Source: Desulfobacteraceae bacterium
GTDB lineage: Bacteria > Desulfobacterota > Desulfobacteria > Desulfobacterales > Desulfobacteraceae
Length of the DNA: 64,000 nucleotides
NCBI GenBank assembly: GCA_016744295.1
Contig: JADGEQ010000019.1
Coordinates: 1 to 64,000 of the forward strand
Direction of reading: 5' to 3'
Part shown: positions 16,212 through 24,642 of the stretch, one piece after another
Layout: each line of letters begins with the position of its first letter
How positions within the stretch are numbered: the stretch's first letter is position 1
Translations under genes and position numbers: made by a program
The notes under the pieces: generated by a model
The model's database searches: none
What the model was told of the DNA's origin: nothing
The model's input: only the letters and a program-made list of their open reading frames with translations

Positions 16212-17531
16212 TCACGAAATTGTTCTAAGGTGTGTCATCAGGTTAATTTTCTTGTTCTTCAGCCCAAGCTTCAGCCGGATATTGCGGCGATGAAATGCTA
16301 CGGTGGTTGGGGAGATATTCAATAATTCGGATATGGCATCCGTTGTTTTGCCGTGGCGGATCAAATCTGCAATATCAAACTCTGTGGGTGTCAACCTGGC
16401 TTCCCAAGAGAGTAACTTTGTAGCCAAAGGAGATGTAATATTGTCAAGATTGGACAGGGCTATTTCTAAAAAGGCCTTTTGGGTTCTGTCAAGGGGCTTG
16501 TTTTCAAATTTTTCCAAATACGGTGAAACCAGTTTCTTAAGGTTGGCGAATATATTTTGTTCCAATTGAATTTTTTCCTGTTCACGGTGATCCAACAGTA
16601 CTTTCAATGCTGTATTGACTTCATTTAGGCTTTCAGCATGTTTCTCCAGTTCTCTTTCCTTTAGTTTTAATTTTTTTTCAGTCCGGATCAGATCGGAGGT
16701 GTCCAGCCGGACACACCCCAGCAGAGGGGATTTGCCTTTCAACTGTATCGGAAACCGGCAGGTCAGCCAGTATTCCTCCCGGCCGCCACCCGTGGTGGTC
16801 TCCACAAATGTCATGGGGCGGCCCTCGAATTTTGTGAGATCAAAATTTTTTTCATATTGTTGGCTGTAATCCGGGGGATAAAGATCTTGGTCGGTTAATC
16901 CTATAATGCCGTCTGGATGGTCATTGACATAGTGATTTAATAAAAACTTGTTGACGTAAATATAATGCCCTTCATAATCCTTGATGGAGGCTGCCCCGGG
17001 AAGGTTATCCATGAAAAGGGCAAACCGTTTTTCACTGGCCTGCAGATCCTGCTCTATCTTTTTTCTTTCGGTAATATCCTGAAGATGGCACACGTAATAC
17101 ATGGGCTGCTCATGCCTGTCAAACAGCATGGAATAACTCAAAAGGATCCACCCAACCTCTCCGTTTTTTTTGATGTATCGCTTTTCAAGATGATCAAACC
17201 TTAGTTCCCGGTTAAGGATTTTATACTCGGACAATACACTGGCTTTTATGTCATCGGGGTGGGTGATGTCTTTATAATGTTTCTGCTTTAACTGGTCCTC
17301 GGTATATCCCATCATCCTGCAAACATACGCATTGGCCGCCAGGATATGGCCTTCAGGACTGGTCCGCATCATCCCGATGGCAGGGTCTTTAAATGCATAT
17401 TGAAATTCTTTACAGCTTTGTTCTAGTGCTTTTTGCGATAGGGACAATTCCAGTTCTAATTCAGCGATTCGCTGTTTTAATTTGTTCAGTTCGTCATTTG
17501 ATCCTGACAGGGCCGCATTGTGGATATTCAT
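16212..17531 (-). CDS. PAS-PAS-LuxR transcriptional regulator
   Basis: A 439-residue cytoplasmic regulator. A short N-terminal coiled coil (10-40) is followed by PAS domain 1 (40-160, with SPEGHILAANAYVCRMMGYT and DITERK at its end) and PAS domain 2 (165-285). A coiled-coil linker (285-335) leads to a C-terminal LuxR-type helix-turn-helix (378-435: LTPTEFDIADLIRHGKTTD, then ISPTTVAFHRRNIRLKLGL). There is no receiver or kinase domain, so the PAS domains themselves probably sense a ligand or redox state. It reads left, divergent from the MttB-like gene, which makes it a candidate regulator for that locus. Such PAS-LuxR proteins commonly stand next to methyltransferase genes in anaerobes. Confidence 0.85.
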   Translation of the reverse strand: MNIHNAALSGSNDELNKLKQRIAELELELSLSQKALEQSCKEFQYAFKDPAIGMMRTSPEGHILAANAYVCRMMGYTEDQLKQKHYKDITHPDDIKASVLSEYKILNRELRFDHLEKRYIKKNGEVGWILLSYSMLFDRHEQPMYYVCHLQDITERKKIEQDLQASEKRFALFMDNLPGAASIKDYEGHYIYVNKFLLNHYVNDHPDGIIGLTDQDLYPPDYSQQYEKNFDLTKFEGRPMTFVETTTGGGREEYWLTCRFPIQLKGKSPLLGCVRLDTSDLIRTEKKLKLKERELEKHAESLNEVNTALKVLLDHREQEKIQLEQNIFANLKKLVSPYLEKFENKPLDRTQKAFLEIALSNLDNITSPLATKLLSWEARLTPTEFDIADLIRHGKTTDAISELLNISPTTVAFHRRNIRLKLGLKNKKINLMTHLRTIS

Positions 17532-17696
17532 ATTACCGCCTTTCTTTGCCGTCCGGTTCTAAAGAAAATGGTCAAAAAAATATCAGCCATTCTGTGAAAA
17601 GGCAAATATTTTTTTGTCTGGCGTTATTGACGGGTAAATACAGTCATTACCCCCTCCTTTTTCTATCTTTCGTTTAAAATTTCAGGGTGCTACTGT

Positions 17697-17960
17697 CCAA
17701 TTAGCCAGTAATTTAAATGAACCTGCACAGCTTGAAACTAACCGCGCCAAAACAAGGGATGTCGTACTGGCCACCGCCCAAATTTTTTCAACAGGCGGGA
17801 TGTATGTTTACAGGGAAAACCTATCAAAAAGTCTAGGATAATTTTAAATGGGATATCCCGGAAAAGTACAATATCGGTGTGGATACCATTGTCATAATTG
17901 AAAAACGACAACAGTTGATCCAATCTCAAATCAGTATAAATAAAAGGAGTCTCCACTGAA
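17697..17960 (+). pseudogene. N-terminal remnant of an acyl/betaine-CoA ligase
   Basis: From ATG 17800 the frame reads MYVYRENLSKSLG and stops. One base later a second frame continues with DNFKWDIPEKYNIGVDTIV. This is the characteristic N-terminus of AMP-forming CoA ligases of the benzoate/carnitine-CoA ligase kind. The sequence then loses similarity at about 17930, just before the MttB gene's ribosome binding site. Only some 40 residues remain, with a frameshift, so it is a decayed fragment. The stretch 17697-17799 is in the same frame and not recognised. Confidence 0.55.
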
Positions 17961-19376
17961 ATGAACGGAAGAATGCAGGTGTTAGACCAATCGGAACTGA
18001 CCAAGATTCATGATGCCACTTTGACTGTTTTCAAGGAAACCGGTGTCCGATTCCAGGATGAGGAAGCTGTGGAAATTTTCAAACGCCATGGGGTTAAAAC
18101 GGATCAAGATGTGGTGTTTATCGATTCAAAGACCCTGGAAAACGCTCTTGAATCAGCCCCCTCCCAGTTTACTCTGGAGGGGCGGGAACCGTCCAAAAGC
18201 GTAACCATCGGCGGGGATCATATGGCCCTGGCCCCTGGATACGGGAGCTGTCACATCCTGACGGCTTCGGGTGAAATGAGAGACCCCACCTGTGAGGATT
18301 ATGATAATTTCTGCAAATTGGTTCATACATCGAACGTACTGAATATGAACGGATGTTTGATGGTGGACCCTCGTGATATCGATCCCCTGAAGTCACATCG
18401 CTATATGATTCGGTCAAATATTCTTCTGTGCGACAAACCCTTTTTCGGCAGTTCGGTTTCCCGTGAGGCTGCTCGGGATTCTTTCCACATGGCCGGAATG
18501 GCATGGGGAGGCACCGACCAACTAAAAGACAAGGCGGTTATGATCGCCATCATCAACTCCCTTTCCCCACTCCAGTATTCATCTGAAATGGCTGGAGCTA
18601 TTATTGAATATGCTAAAAACGGCCAGGCAAACATGCTTGGGGGGATGGTTATGGCAGGAGCCACAGGACCTGTTCAGTTGCCGGGCACCATTGTGCTCCA
18701 GAATGCAGAATTTTTGTCGGGAGTCGTTCTGGCACAGCTTACACACCCAGGAGCCCCATGTGTATATGGCGGAACCAGCACGATAACAGATATGAGAACC
18801 GGGCTACCTTTGGTGGGTGCTCCTGAGCAGATGATCCTCCAGAATGCCCAGGCCCAGGTCGCAAAATACTACAACCTCCCTTGTCGGGGCAGTGGTGGGA
18901 TTTCCGATGGTTTCATACCCGACGGACAGGCCGCCATGGAGTCTGCAATGGCCTTGATGACAACATTGAGAAGCGGTAGTAATTTTATCATCCAGTCCGC
19001 CGGGATTCTCAGTGCTTATCTGATGATGTCCTACGAAAAATTCATCATGGATGAAGAAATTCTGGCCAGGATTTTGAGAATGTTCAAACCCCTGGATTTT
19101 TCCGATGAGCAAATTAATCTCGAGACCATTCAGTCAGTGGGTATTGGCAATGAGTATCTGACCCACCCCACCACCTTTAAGCATTTCAAAAAAGAGTATT
19201 ATAGATCCGGTCTGACTTGCCGTCAAAGCCACGAAGCATGGGTGAATTCAGGCAAAAAAGCCCTTCATGAGGTGGCCACCCAAAAAGTGGCGGAACGAAT
19301 TGGTGCATATGAAAAGCCCGATATCTCACCAGAAATTGAAGCAGACCTGAATCAATATGCTGGACTGAAAAACTAA
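17961..19376 (+). CDS. MttB-family corrinoid methyltransferase, non-pyrrolysine type
   Basis: A 471-residue member of the trimethylamine methyltransferase (MttB) superfamily, preceded by AAAAGGAG 12 bases from its ATG. Members form a TIM barrel that moves a methyl group from a quaternary amine to a corrinoid protein. The frame is open throughout with no internal TAG. True trimethylamine enzymes need TAG for pyrrolysine, so this belongs to the non-Pyl branch, where known members demethylate glycine betaine, carnitine, proline betaine or gamma-butyrobetaine. Recognisable stretches are ALAPGYGSCHI (about 85-95), YGGTSTITDMRTG (about 270) and GSGGISDGFIPDGQAAMESA (about 310). No corrinoid protein or MtgA-type partner is nearby. 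CoA-ligase and crotonase remnants flank it, which hints at a carnitine-like substrate, but this is inference. Confidence 0.85.
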   Translation: MNGRMQVLDQSELTKIHDATLTVFKETGVRFQDEEAVEIFKRHGVKTDQDVVFIDSKTLENALESAPSQFTLEGREPSKSVTIGGDHMALAPGYGSCHILTASGEMRDPTCEDYDNFCKLVHTSNVLNMNGCLMVDPRDIDPLKSHRYMIRSNILLCDKPFFGSSVSREAARDSFHMAGMAWGGTDQLKDKAVMIAIINSLSPLQYSSEMAGAIIEYAKNGQANMLGGMVMAGATGPVQLPGTIVLQNAEFLSGVVLAQLTHPGAPCVYGGTSTITDMRTGLPLVGAPEQMILQNAQAQVAKYYNLPCRGSGGISDGFIPDGQAAMESAMALMTTLRSGSNFIIQSAGILSAYLMMSYEKFIMDEEILARILRMFKPLDFSDEQINLETIQSVGIGNEYLTHPTTFKHFKKEYYRSGLTCRQSHEAWVNSGKKALHEVATQKVAERIGAYEKPDISPEIEADLNQYAGLKN

Positions 19377-19394
19377 CTGATTTTACTTAAAAAA

Positions 19395-19727
19395 TGATGA
19401 ATCAGTCAAGGTGTTAGTTTTAGAGGCCTGCGGCAACCACTTCTGCGCCGGTCACTACCTGGCTGAAATGGTTGACCAGGGGACCAAAGAGTACAAATTC
19501 ATCTTTGACCAGTGCACCCGGATGATGATAATGCTCCACGAAATCCCCCAGCCGGTAATAGGTGTGGTACAGGGAATTGCAACTGCTGCAGCCTGCCAGT
19601 TAGCTGCCAGTTAGCTGCCTGGTGGGATCTGGTCGTGGCTGCGGAGAATGCCCGATTCTCGACCCCGGGGGTCAAGATAGGCCTGTTCTATACAACCCCG
19701 ATGGTGGCGATCTATGAACATGCCTAA
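19395..19727 (+). pseudogene. Enoyl-CoA hydratase/isomerase, truncated and frameshifted
   Basis: The remnant begins in mid-domain with KVLVLEACGNHFCAGHYLAEM, the oxyanion-hole and substrate region of crotonases. It continues through [23 protein letters not shown]. The frame is then broken by an 11-base tandem duplication at 19596-19617. After the break it resumes with [21 protein letters not shown] and ends at 19727. About 50 N-terminal and 100 C-terminal residues are missing. It lies 18 bases downstream of the MttB-like gene, and was probably once its operon partner. Confidence 0.8.
19596..19617 (+). repeat. 11-bp tandem duplication that frameshifts the crotonase gene
   Basis: CCAGTTAGCTG occurs twice in direct succession (19596-19606 and 19607-19617). 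Removing one copy restores an uninterrupted crotonase reading frame ([12 protein letters not shown]). The inactivating event can therefore be read directly. Confidence 0.9.
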
Positions 19728-19831
19728 AAATGGTTGCACCCTTTGCCAGGCTCCTCCATGCCTCTGAAAGAAAAACCAGATCCAACGGATATTTTTTTAC
19801 AATAGGATTTTAGATATGGTAAAAGAGTCCG

Positions 19832-20974
19832 ATGAAAACGCAAAAATTTTATACATCTAAAGTTGCCCTTGTCTCCGTTTCGCATTTTATCCATGATGTG
19901 TATACAAGCTTTTTATCGCCCCTGCTGCCCCTGATCATTGAGAAGCTGTCATTAACCCTCAGCCAGGCAGGTCTTTTATCCACGGTTATGCAGATACCGG
20001 CATTACTGAACCCCTTCATCGGTTTGTTTGCCGACAACAAGGGACTGGCCAGGTGGCTGGTGATCCTGGCCCCCACCCTTACGGCCATTCCCATGAGCCT
20101 CATCGGCATCACCCCCTCCTATGAACTTTTATTGATTCTGGTCTTTTTTGCCGGTATTTCAGTGGCTCTCTACCATGTACCGGCCCCGGTACTGGTGGCC
20201 AAATACTCGGGCAACAAAAAGGGCCTCGGCATGAGCTTTTTTATGACCGGCGGGGAATCGGCCAGAACCCTTGGCCCCATATTTGCCGTGGCTGCCGTGG
20301 CTTCACTGGGGCTGGATCATTTCCACTGGGTCCTTGTTTTTGCCCCGATCACCTCCATTCTGCTATATTTCACCCTGGAAAAAGAAGAAGAGAAAACAGC
20401 CCTTAAAAGGAACGGATCTCTTGTGGCCTCCTACCGGGAGATCCGTCATGTACTCAATCCTTTAACCGGGATATTGACGGCCAGAGCCTTTATGCATGCA
20501 TCCATGGGGGTGTTTTTAACCGTGTTTGTGGAGAGAAAGACCGGCAGCCTCTGGTATGGCGGTGCCGCCCTTGCCGTGTATGAAGCCCTGGGAGTTGTCG
20601 GGGTTTTGTCCGCCGGCACCCTTTCCGATTGGATGGGCAGGCGGCGGGTGCTGTTCTGGGTGCTTTTGGTGGCACCGGTTGCCATTTTATTGTTTGTGTT
20701 CACAACCGGAGCCCTCAAAATCGCCATGCTGATGATCGCCGGATTTACCGTTCTTTCCACCACCCCGGTGATGCTGGCCCTTATCCAGGAAACAGCCAAG
20801 GATAACCCCTCGGCCGCCAATGGCCTTTTTATGATGGTCTCCTTTGCAGCCAGGTCCTTTGCTGTGGTAATTGTGGGGGCTATCGGCGATGTGGCAGGGC
20901 TCGAAAATATGTTCACCATCAGTGCCCTGATAGGCTTTATGGCCATTCCCTTTTTATTAAAACTAGAAAAATAA
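19832..20974 (+). CDS. MFS transporter, fosmidomycin-resistance (Fsr) type
   Basis: A 380-residue membrane protein with about 12 hydrophobic helices. The start SKVALVSVSHFIHDVYTSFLSPLLPLI is typical of the Fsr subfamily, in which TM1 carries a conserved H-x2-D-x5-F pattern. The A-type loop between TM2 and TM3 is ADNKGLARWLVI, and between TM8 and TM9 SDWMGRRRVLFW. Such transporters export or import small organic acids or drugs; the substrate cannot be told from sequence. It is followed after 23 bases by the DUF4438 gene, and the pair is probably one operon. It lies just downstream of the crotonase remnant. Confidence 0.8.
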   Translation: MKTQKFYTSKVALVSVSHFIHDVYTSFLSPLLPLIIEKLSLTLSQAGLLSTVMQIPALLNPFIGLFADNKGLARWLVILAPTLTAIPMSLIGITPSYELLLILVFFAGISVALYHVPAPVLVAKYSGNKKGLGMSFFMTGGESARTLGPIFAVAAVASLGLDHFHWVLVFAPITSILLYFTLEKEEEKTALKRNGSLVASYREIRHVLNPLTGILTARAFMHASMGVFLTVFVERKTGSLWYGGAALAVYEALGVVGVLSAGTLSDWMGRRRVLFWVLLVAPVAILLFVFTTGALKIAMLMIAGFTVLSTTPVMLALIQETAKDNPSAANGLFMMVSFAARSFAVVIVGAIGDVAGLENMFTISALIGFMAIPFLLKLEK

Positions 20975-20997
20975 TAACCTAAAAAATGGAGGTTGAT

Positions 20998-21888
20998 ATG
21001 CTCAAAACCAATGTTGACAAAGTAGTTGAAATGTTTCTGGAATGCAAACCAGGTCAGCCCCGGGTGGGGATCGGCTGGAAAGTCGACCACCATGGATCTC
21101 CCTTTCTTTTGCCCGGCATCGGCGGGATTACCCTGAATGTCCAGGTGGGAGAATCCGCCTTCGGCCTTGCCGGTGACCACATCGAACCCGGGGTTTCCTG
21201 TACGGCCAATTCAGAAAAACCCAATGACTTTCCCAATAACTCCCTTCAGATTCTTTCCTGTGTGGGCAATGCGGCAAAAATTATCTCGGGAGAAGCCAAG
21301 GGGGAAACCGGCATCGTGATTGGTCACCATGGCGGATCCGAACATATAATCGTGGAGTTTGCCACCTCTGTCAAGGAACGGATGACCTATGAGGATAAGA
21401 TTCTGATCCGGGCCAAGGGCCAGGGGCTTGATCTCATTGACTATCCGGAAATTAAACTTTTTAACCTGGACCCAACTCTGCTGCAAAGAATAGGAATTAC
21501 CCATGGAGATAGCCCAGGAATGTTGAACGTGCCGGTAACCACAATGGTGCCGGCTGCCTGCATGGGTTCCGGTGTGGGTCGCGCCCATGTGGGGGCAGGG
21601 GATTATGATGTTATGACTTCGGATCCTGCCACGGTCAAAAAATATAAATTGGACCAGATGCGTTTTGGAGATTTTGTGGCCCTGATGGACCATGACAACT
21701 CCTATGGCAGGGCATTTGTGCAGGGAGCTGTGAGCATCGGCATCCTGGTCCACTCGGATTGCCGTCTGGCAGGACACGGACCCGGGATATCCACCCTCAT
21801 GACCTGTCCAACCTCCCTGATCAAACCCATCCTGGATCCGGATGCCAATATTGCAAATGTATTAAAAATAGGCACCCATGGACCCTGA
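20998..21888 (+). CDS. DUF4438 family protein
   Basis: A 296-residue soluble protein of the DUF4438 family, known from Thermotoga and various anaerobes, with no assigned reaction. The start at ATG 20998 is supported by GGAGGT five bases upstream. Conserved blocks include [57 protein letters not shown] and [16 protein letters not shown]-terminal [21 protein letters not shown] segment is rich in Asp, His and Gly, as in metal- or nucleotide-binding beta structures. It follows an Fsr-type MFS gene and ends before a clear terminator, giving a two-gene operon. I cannot assign a function. Confidence 0.75.
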   Translation: MLKTNVDKVVEMFLECKPGQPRVGIGWKVDHHGSPFLLPGIGGITLNVQVGESAFGLAGDHIEPGVSCTANSEKPNDFPNNSLQILSCVGNAAKIISGEAKGETGIVIGHHGGSEHIIVEFATSVKERMTYEDKILIRAKGQGLDLIDYPEIKLFNLDPTLLQRIGITHGDSPGMLNVPVTTMVPAACMGSGVGRAHVGAGDYDVMTSDPATVKKYKLDQMRFGDFVALMDHDNSYGRAFVQGAVSIGILVHSDCRLAGHGPGISTLMTCPTSLIKPILDPDANIANVLKIGTHGP

Positions 21889-21926
21889 TCAGAAAGCCAT
21901 ATATATCTCAAAGCATGAGGTTAATG

Positions 21927-21960
21927 ATAATGGTTTCTAGTTTTCACCAGAAACCATTAT
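21927..21960 (+). terminator. Rho-independent terminator after the DUF4438 gene
   Basis: ATAATGGTTTCT (21927-21938) pairs perfectly with AGAAACCATTAT (21949-21960) across a 10-base loop and is followed by TTTATTT. Confidence 0.85.
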
Positions 21961-22105
21961 TTTATTTGGGTTGGCACTTATAACTGCAACCCAGCAAGCA
22001 ATATCAGAATATTTTTATGTTAAAATTAAGTAAATATATTGGTTACCTGATTTGGCGGGAACCTTCTCCAGAGCGGTATATAATTTTAATATCTTAAATA
22101 AGCGA

Positions 22106-22870
22106 TCAATACCTGTGCTGTTCTATAATAAAAGTTATTCTGCCTTCATCTCTGAGTTCGTTCAGAGCGGACTGCATGGCTGAAATAAGGCCTGGGTCAA
22201 CCGCTTTATTGAATCCGAAACCGGTTTCCACAGTTTGAAGGGAAAATACAAGTTCATAGTTTGAGGTATCCATACCCAGTAATTTCATTTCCCACAGGGC
22301 CGCATCCAATCCAAGGGCAATGGCCGGTATCCGGTCAAGGTCAAGCATTTTAATCAGGTGTTTAGTGGAATTTACCAGATGGAGTTTTTTTTCTGGATAT
22401 CCTTGATTAAGTAGTAGTTGGGCACCAATATCCTGACGAACCGAACCGATCAGCTCAAGGTTCGGGTTGGAGATCACGCCCTTGAAACTTTCAACTTTTA
22501 TCGTTTTGGATTTTTTAGCAATGATACCGACAATATCTTTCATATACGGTCCCACGAATTTGAATATCTCTTTTCTTTCCCGGGTCATACTCATAGCAAA
22601 TAGACAGGTGTTTTTGTCTTTTTTCAGCATAATATAACTTCTGGCCCAAGGAATGATTTTGATATGATCTTTATTCTTTTCAAATCCTAATTTCGACCAT
22701 ATCCCAAGAAGAACGTCCACGGAAATCCCGGTTGCCCTGCCATTGTCCAAATAATTTTGGGGAGGATGAATTTCAGTGATCCAGTTGATATCCTCAAGGT
22801 GTTGTTCACCGAAGGCCGCATGAAATTGGAAAGAAAAAATAAAAATCATCATCAACGTTTTTTTTACCAT
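22106..22870 (-). CDS. Periplasmic solute-binding protein, family 3
   Basis: A 254-residue secreted protein. Residues 1-22 are a signal peptide ending AAFGEQ. The rest matches the amino-acid-type (family 3) binding fold: ITEIHPPQNYLDNGRATGISVDVLLGI split over the first strands, WARSYIMLKKD, LFAMSMTRERKEIFKFVGPY and a hinge region near SVRQDIGAQLL. It has no transporter permease or ATPase genes nearby. Orphan proteins of this kind often act as sensors or have lost their transporter. It is transcribed alone; an inverted repeat about 100 bases upstream of its start may be its control site. Confidence 0.8.
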   Translation of the reverse strand: MVKKTLMMIFIFSFQFHAAFGEQHLEDINWITEIHPPQNYLDNGRATGISVDVLLGIWSKLGFEKNKDHIKIIPWARSYIMLKKDKNTCLFAMSMTRERKEIFKFVGPYMKDIVGIIAKKSKTIKVESFKGVISNPNLELIGSVRQDIGAQLLLNQGYPEKKLHLVNSTKHLIKMLDLDRIPAIALGLDAALWEMKLLGMDTSNYELVFSLQTVETGFGFNKAVDPGLISAMQSALNELRDEGRITFIIEQHRY

Positions 22871-23199
22871 ATATCCCCTTGGATAATATTTTCCTGTGTT
22901 GGTTTATGTAAATTGAGATACAGATGGGATCAATCTGAAAATTAATTTACATAGAATATATAATAAATTCTGTATGATTACGCCAGAATAATCTTATTAC
23001 ATTGGTACCATACAGAATAATTGGAATATGAAATAAAAACAATGCATTCCTCACCAGAGGGGTTAAATTTTCCACAATCATGGGCTGGGTGTTTCTTTTC
23101 TCAAAATTCCCCCGGCCATTTCAGCTATCTGTTTTAATCTTTTAAAAATACTGATATAACAATGATATTTAATAATCTGTTTTTATAAGGATGTGAGCG
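22871..23199. other. Intergenic region between divergent genes
   Basis: About 330 AT-rich bases between the solute-binding protein and the RNA methyltransferase. It contains the inverted repeat listed separately and an AAGGATGTGAG ribosome binding region before the TTG start at 23200. No RNA gene seen. Confidence 0.4.
22967..23018. repeat. Inverted repeat upstream of the orphan solute-binding protein
   Basis: ATTCTGTATG (22967-22976) and CATACAGAAT (23009-23018) are perfect inverted copies about 32 bases apart. The spacing fits two operator half-sites or a looping dimer site rather than a terminator. Confidence 0.4.
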
Positions 23200-24405
23200 T
23201 TGAACACAGGTAAGAAAAGTATCCTTGAAAAGGGTCGGGGCAGAACACGTAAACTTGCCAAGCTTGAATATGTATATGAAAAAGACTCCCAGTATTTTGC
23301 CCAGGTTTCGGAAAGTGTCAAAGAGATGGCCATCAACGAGGTCAAGGAACTGGGCGGCCATGGGTTGAGGCCGGTATTCCGGGGAATATGGTTCAGGGCG
23401 TCAAAGGAAGATTTTTACAGAATAACGTATCATGCCCGGATGCTCTCACGGGTTCTAGCCCCCCTGGCAACCTTCAAGTGCATCGAAAAGGATGATCTTT
23501 ACAAGGCAGCCAAAAAGATCCGGTGGGAAGAATTTTTGACCACTGAACAAACCTTCTCCATCATGGCCAATGTATCCGAGTCTGATATCACCCATTCTAA
23601 TTTTGCAGGCCTCAGGGTCAAGGATGCCATTGCCGATTATTTCAGGGACCGAAGTAACAAGCGCCCCAGTGTGGATTCCAAAAATCCCTGGATCACCATT
23701 AACCTCCATCTCCACCAGAATGTTGCAACTCTTTCCGTGGATGCTTCCGGCGGCCCCCTGCACAAACGGGGCTATAGGGAAGAGTCTGTATCCGCACCCA
23801 TGCAGGAAACCATTGCAGCTGCCATTGTAAGTTTAAGCGAGTGGGACGGATCAAAACCATTGTATGATCCCATGTGCGGATCCGGCACCCTGCTGTGTGA
23901 GGCATTAATGCGCTATTGCAGGATTCCGGCCCAGATATTTAGAACCGAATTTGGTTTTGAACGGCTGCCGGACTTTAGCAGCTCTCTGTGGGAACGGGTC
24001 AAAACGAGTGCCAATGAAAATATCAGACCCCTTCCCGAAAAATTGATGGCAGGAAGCGACATATCAGAGCAATCTGTTAATGCCGTTAAAACCAATCTCA
24101 TGGGACTTCATTTCGGGGGTAATGTTCACATTGATCTGATGGATTTCAAGGAGATCCCTTCCATTGAAAATTCAGTAATCATCACCAATCCTCCCTATGG
24201 AATCCGTATGGGAAAAGACCAGGACATGAACCAGTTTTATATTGATCTGGGGACATTCCTGAAGGAAAAGTGCAGAAACTGTACCGCCTACGTATATTTT
24301 GGAGAGCCCAAGTTTATTAAAAAGGTGCCCCTGTCCCCCTCCTGGAAACGCCCTTTAAAAATAGGGGGACTGGACGGCAAGCTAGCTAAATACGAACTCT
24401 ATTGA
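23200..24405 (+). CDS. THUMP-domain class I RNA methyltransferase (RlmL/YcbY N-terminal type)
   Basis: A 401-residue SAM-dependent methyltransferase of the group that makes m2G in 23S rRNA. Residues 25-180 hold a ferredoxin-like and THUMP region (RASKEDFYRITYHARMLSR, then SNFAGLRVKDAIADYF). The catalytic Rossmann domain has DPMCGSGTLLCEA (SAM motif I, about 225-237), an acidic loop AGSDIS, and the catalytic NPPYG motif (about 328). It lacks the second methyltransferase domain that E. coli RlmL carries. It begins with TTG at 23200 since no ATG with a binding site lies near. It stands alone, followed by a short 56-residue gene. Confidence 0.85.
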   Translation: MNTGKKSILEKGRGRTRKLAKLEYVYEKDSQYFAQVSESVKEMAINEVKELGGHGLRPVFRGIWFRASKEDFYRITYHARMLSRVLAPLATFKCIEKDDLYKAAKKIRWEEFLTTEQTFSIMANVSESDITHSNFAGLRVKDAIADYFRDRSNKRPSVDSKNPWITINLHLHQNVATLSVDASGGPLHKRGYREESVSAPMQETIAAAIVSLSEWDGSKPLYDPMCGSGTLLCEALMRYCRIPAQIFRTEFGFERLPDFSSSLWERVKTSANENIRPLPEKLMAGSDISEQSVNAVKTNLMGLHFGGNVHIDLMDFKEIPSIENSVIITNPPYGIRMGKDQDMNQFYIDLGTFLKEKCRNCTAYVYFGEPKFIKKVPLSPSWKRPLKIGGLDGKLAKYELY

Positions 24406-24447
24406 TATTCTTTTAACCATGGATCAGGATTCAGGCAATACTAAAAA

Positions 24448-24618
24448 ATGGCAGAATCAAAAACAGGTGGTCAACCCTATACCTGCAACGAATACCGTGA
24501 GGAGATGATCCTCCTGTCTCTCCAGAGACAACTTGCTGCAATAGATCTTTCTCCGGAAAAAAAAGAGGCCCTTTTAAAGGAAATAGCCAAGATTGAAATC
24601 TTAATGGGGCTGGACTAA
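24448..24618 (+). CDS. Small 56-residue protein of unknown function
   Basis: An open frame from ATG 24448 to TAA 24618. The product is charged and helical: an N-terminal SKTGGQPYTCNEYREEMILL with one Cys, then LSLQRQLAAIDLSPEKKEALL and a leucine/isoleucine-rich end. Heptad-like spacing suggests an amphipathic helix pair. It fits the gap between the RNA methyltransferase and the PEP-synthase-like gene (24 bases to the latter), is in the same direction, and has codon use like its neighbours. The upstream binding site is weak. Function unknown. Confidence 0.55.
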   Translation: MAESKTGGQPYTCNEYREEMILLSLQRQLAAIDLSPEKKEALLKEIAKIEILMGLD

Positions 24619-24642
24619 ATCATAAGAGCAAAAAGGATAAAT

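Noticed and set aside
17961-19376. Pyrrolysine-containing trimethylamine methyltransferase
   Set aside because: True MttB genes carry an in-frame TAG. This frame has none and is complete, so it belongs to the non-pyrrolysine branch.
20446-21180. Long open frame of 244 codons on the minus strand
   Set aside because: It lies antisense to the MFS and DUF4438 genes, which have clear families and ribosome binding sites. The product shows no family features and is an artefact of codon bias.
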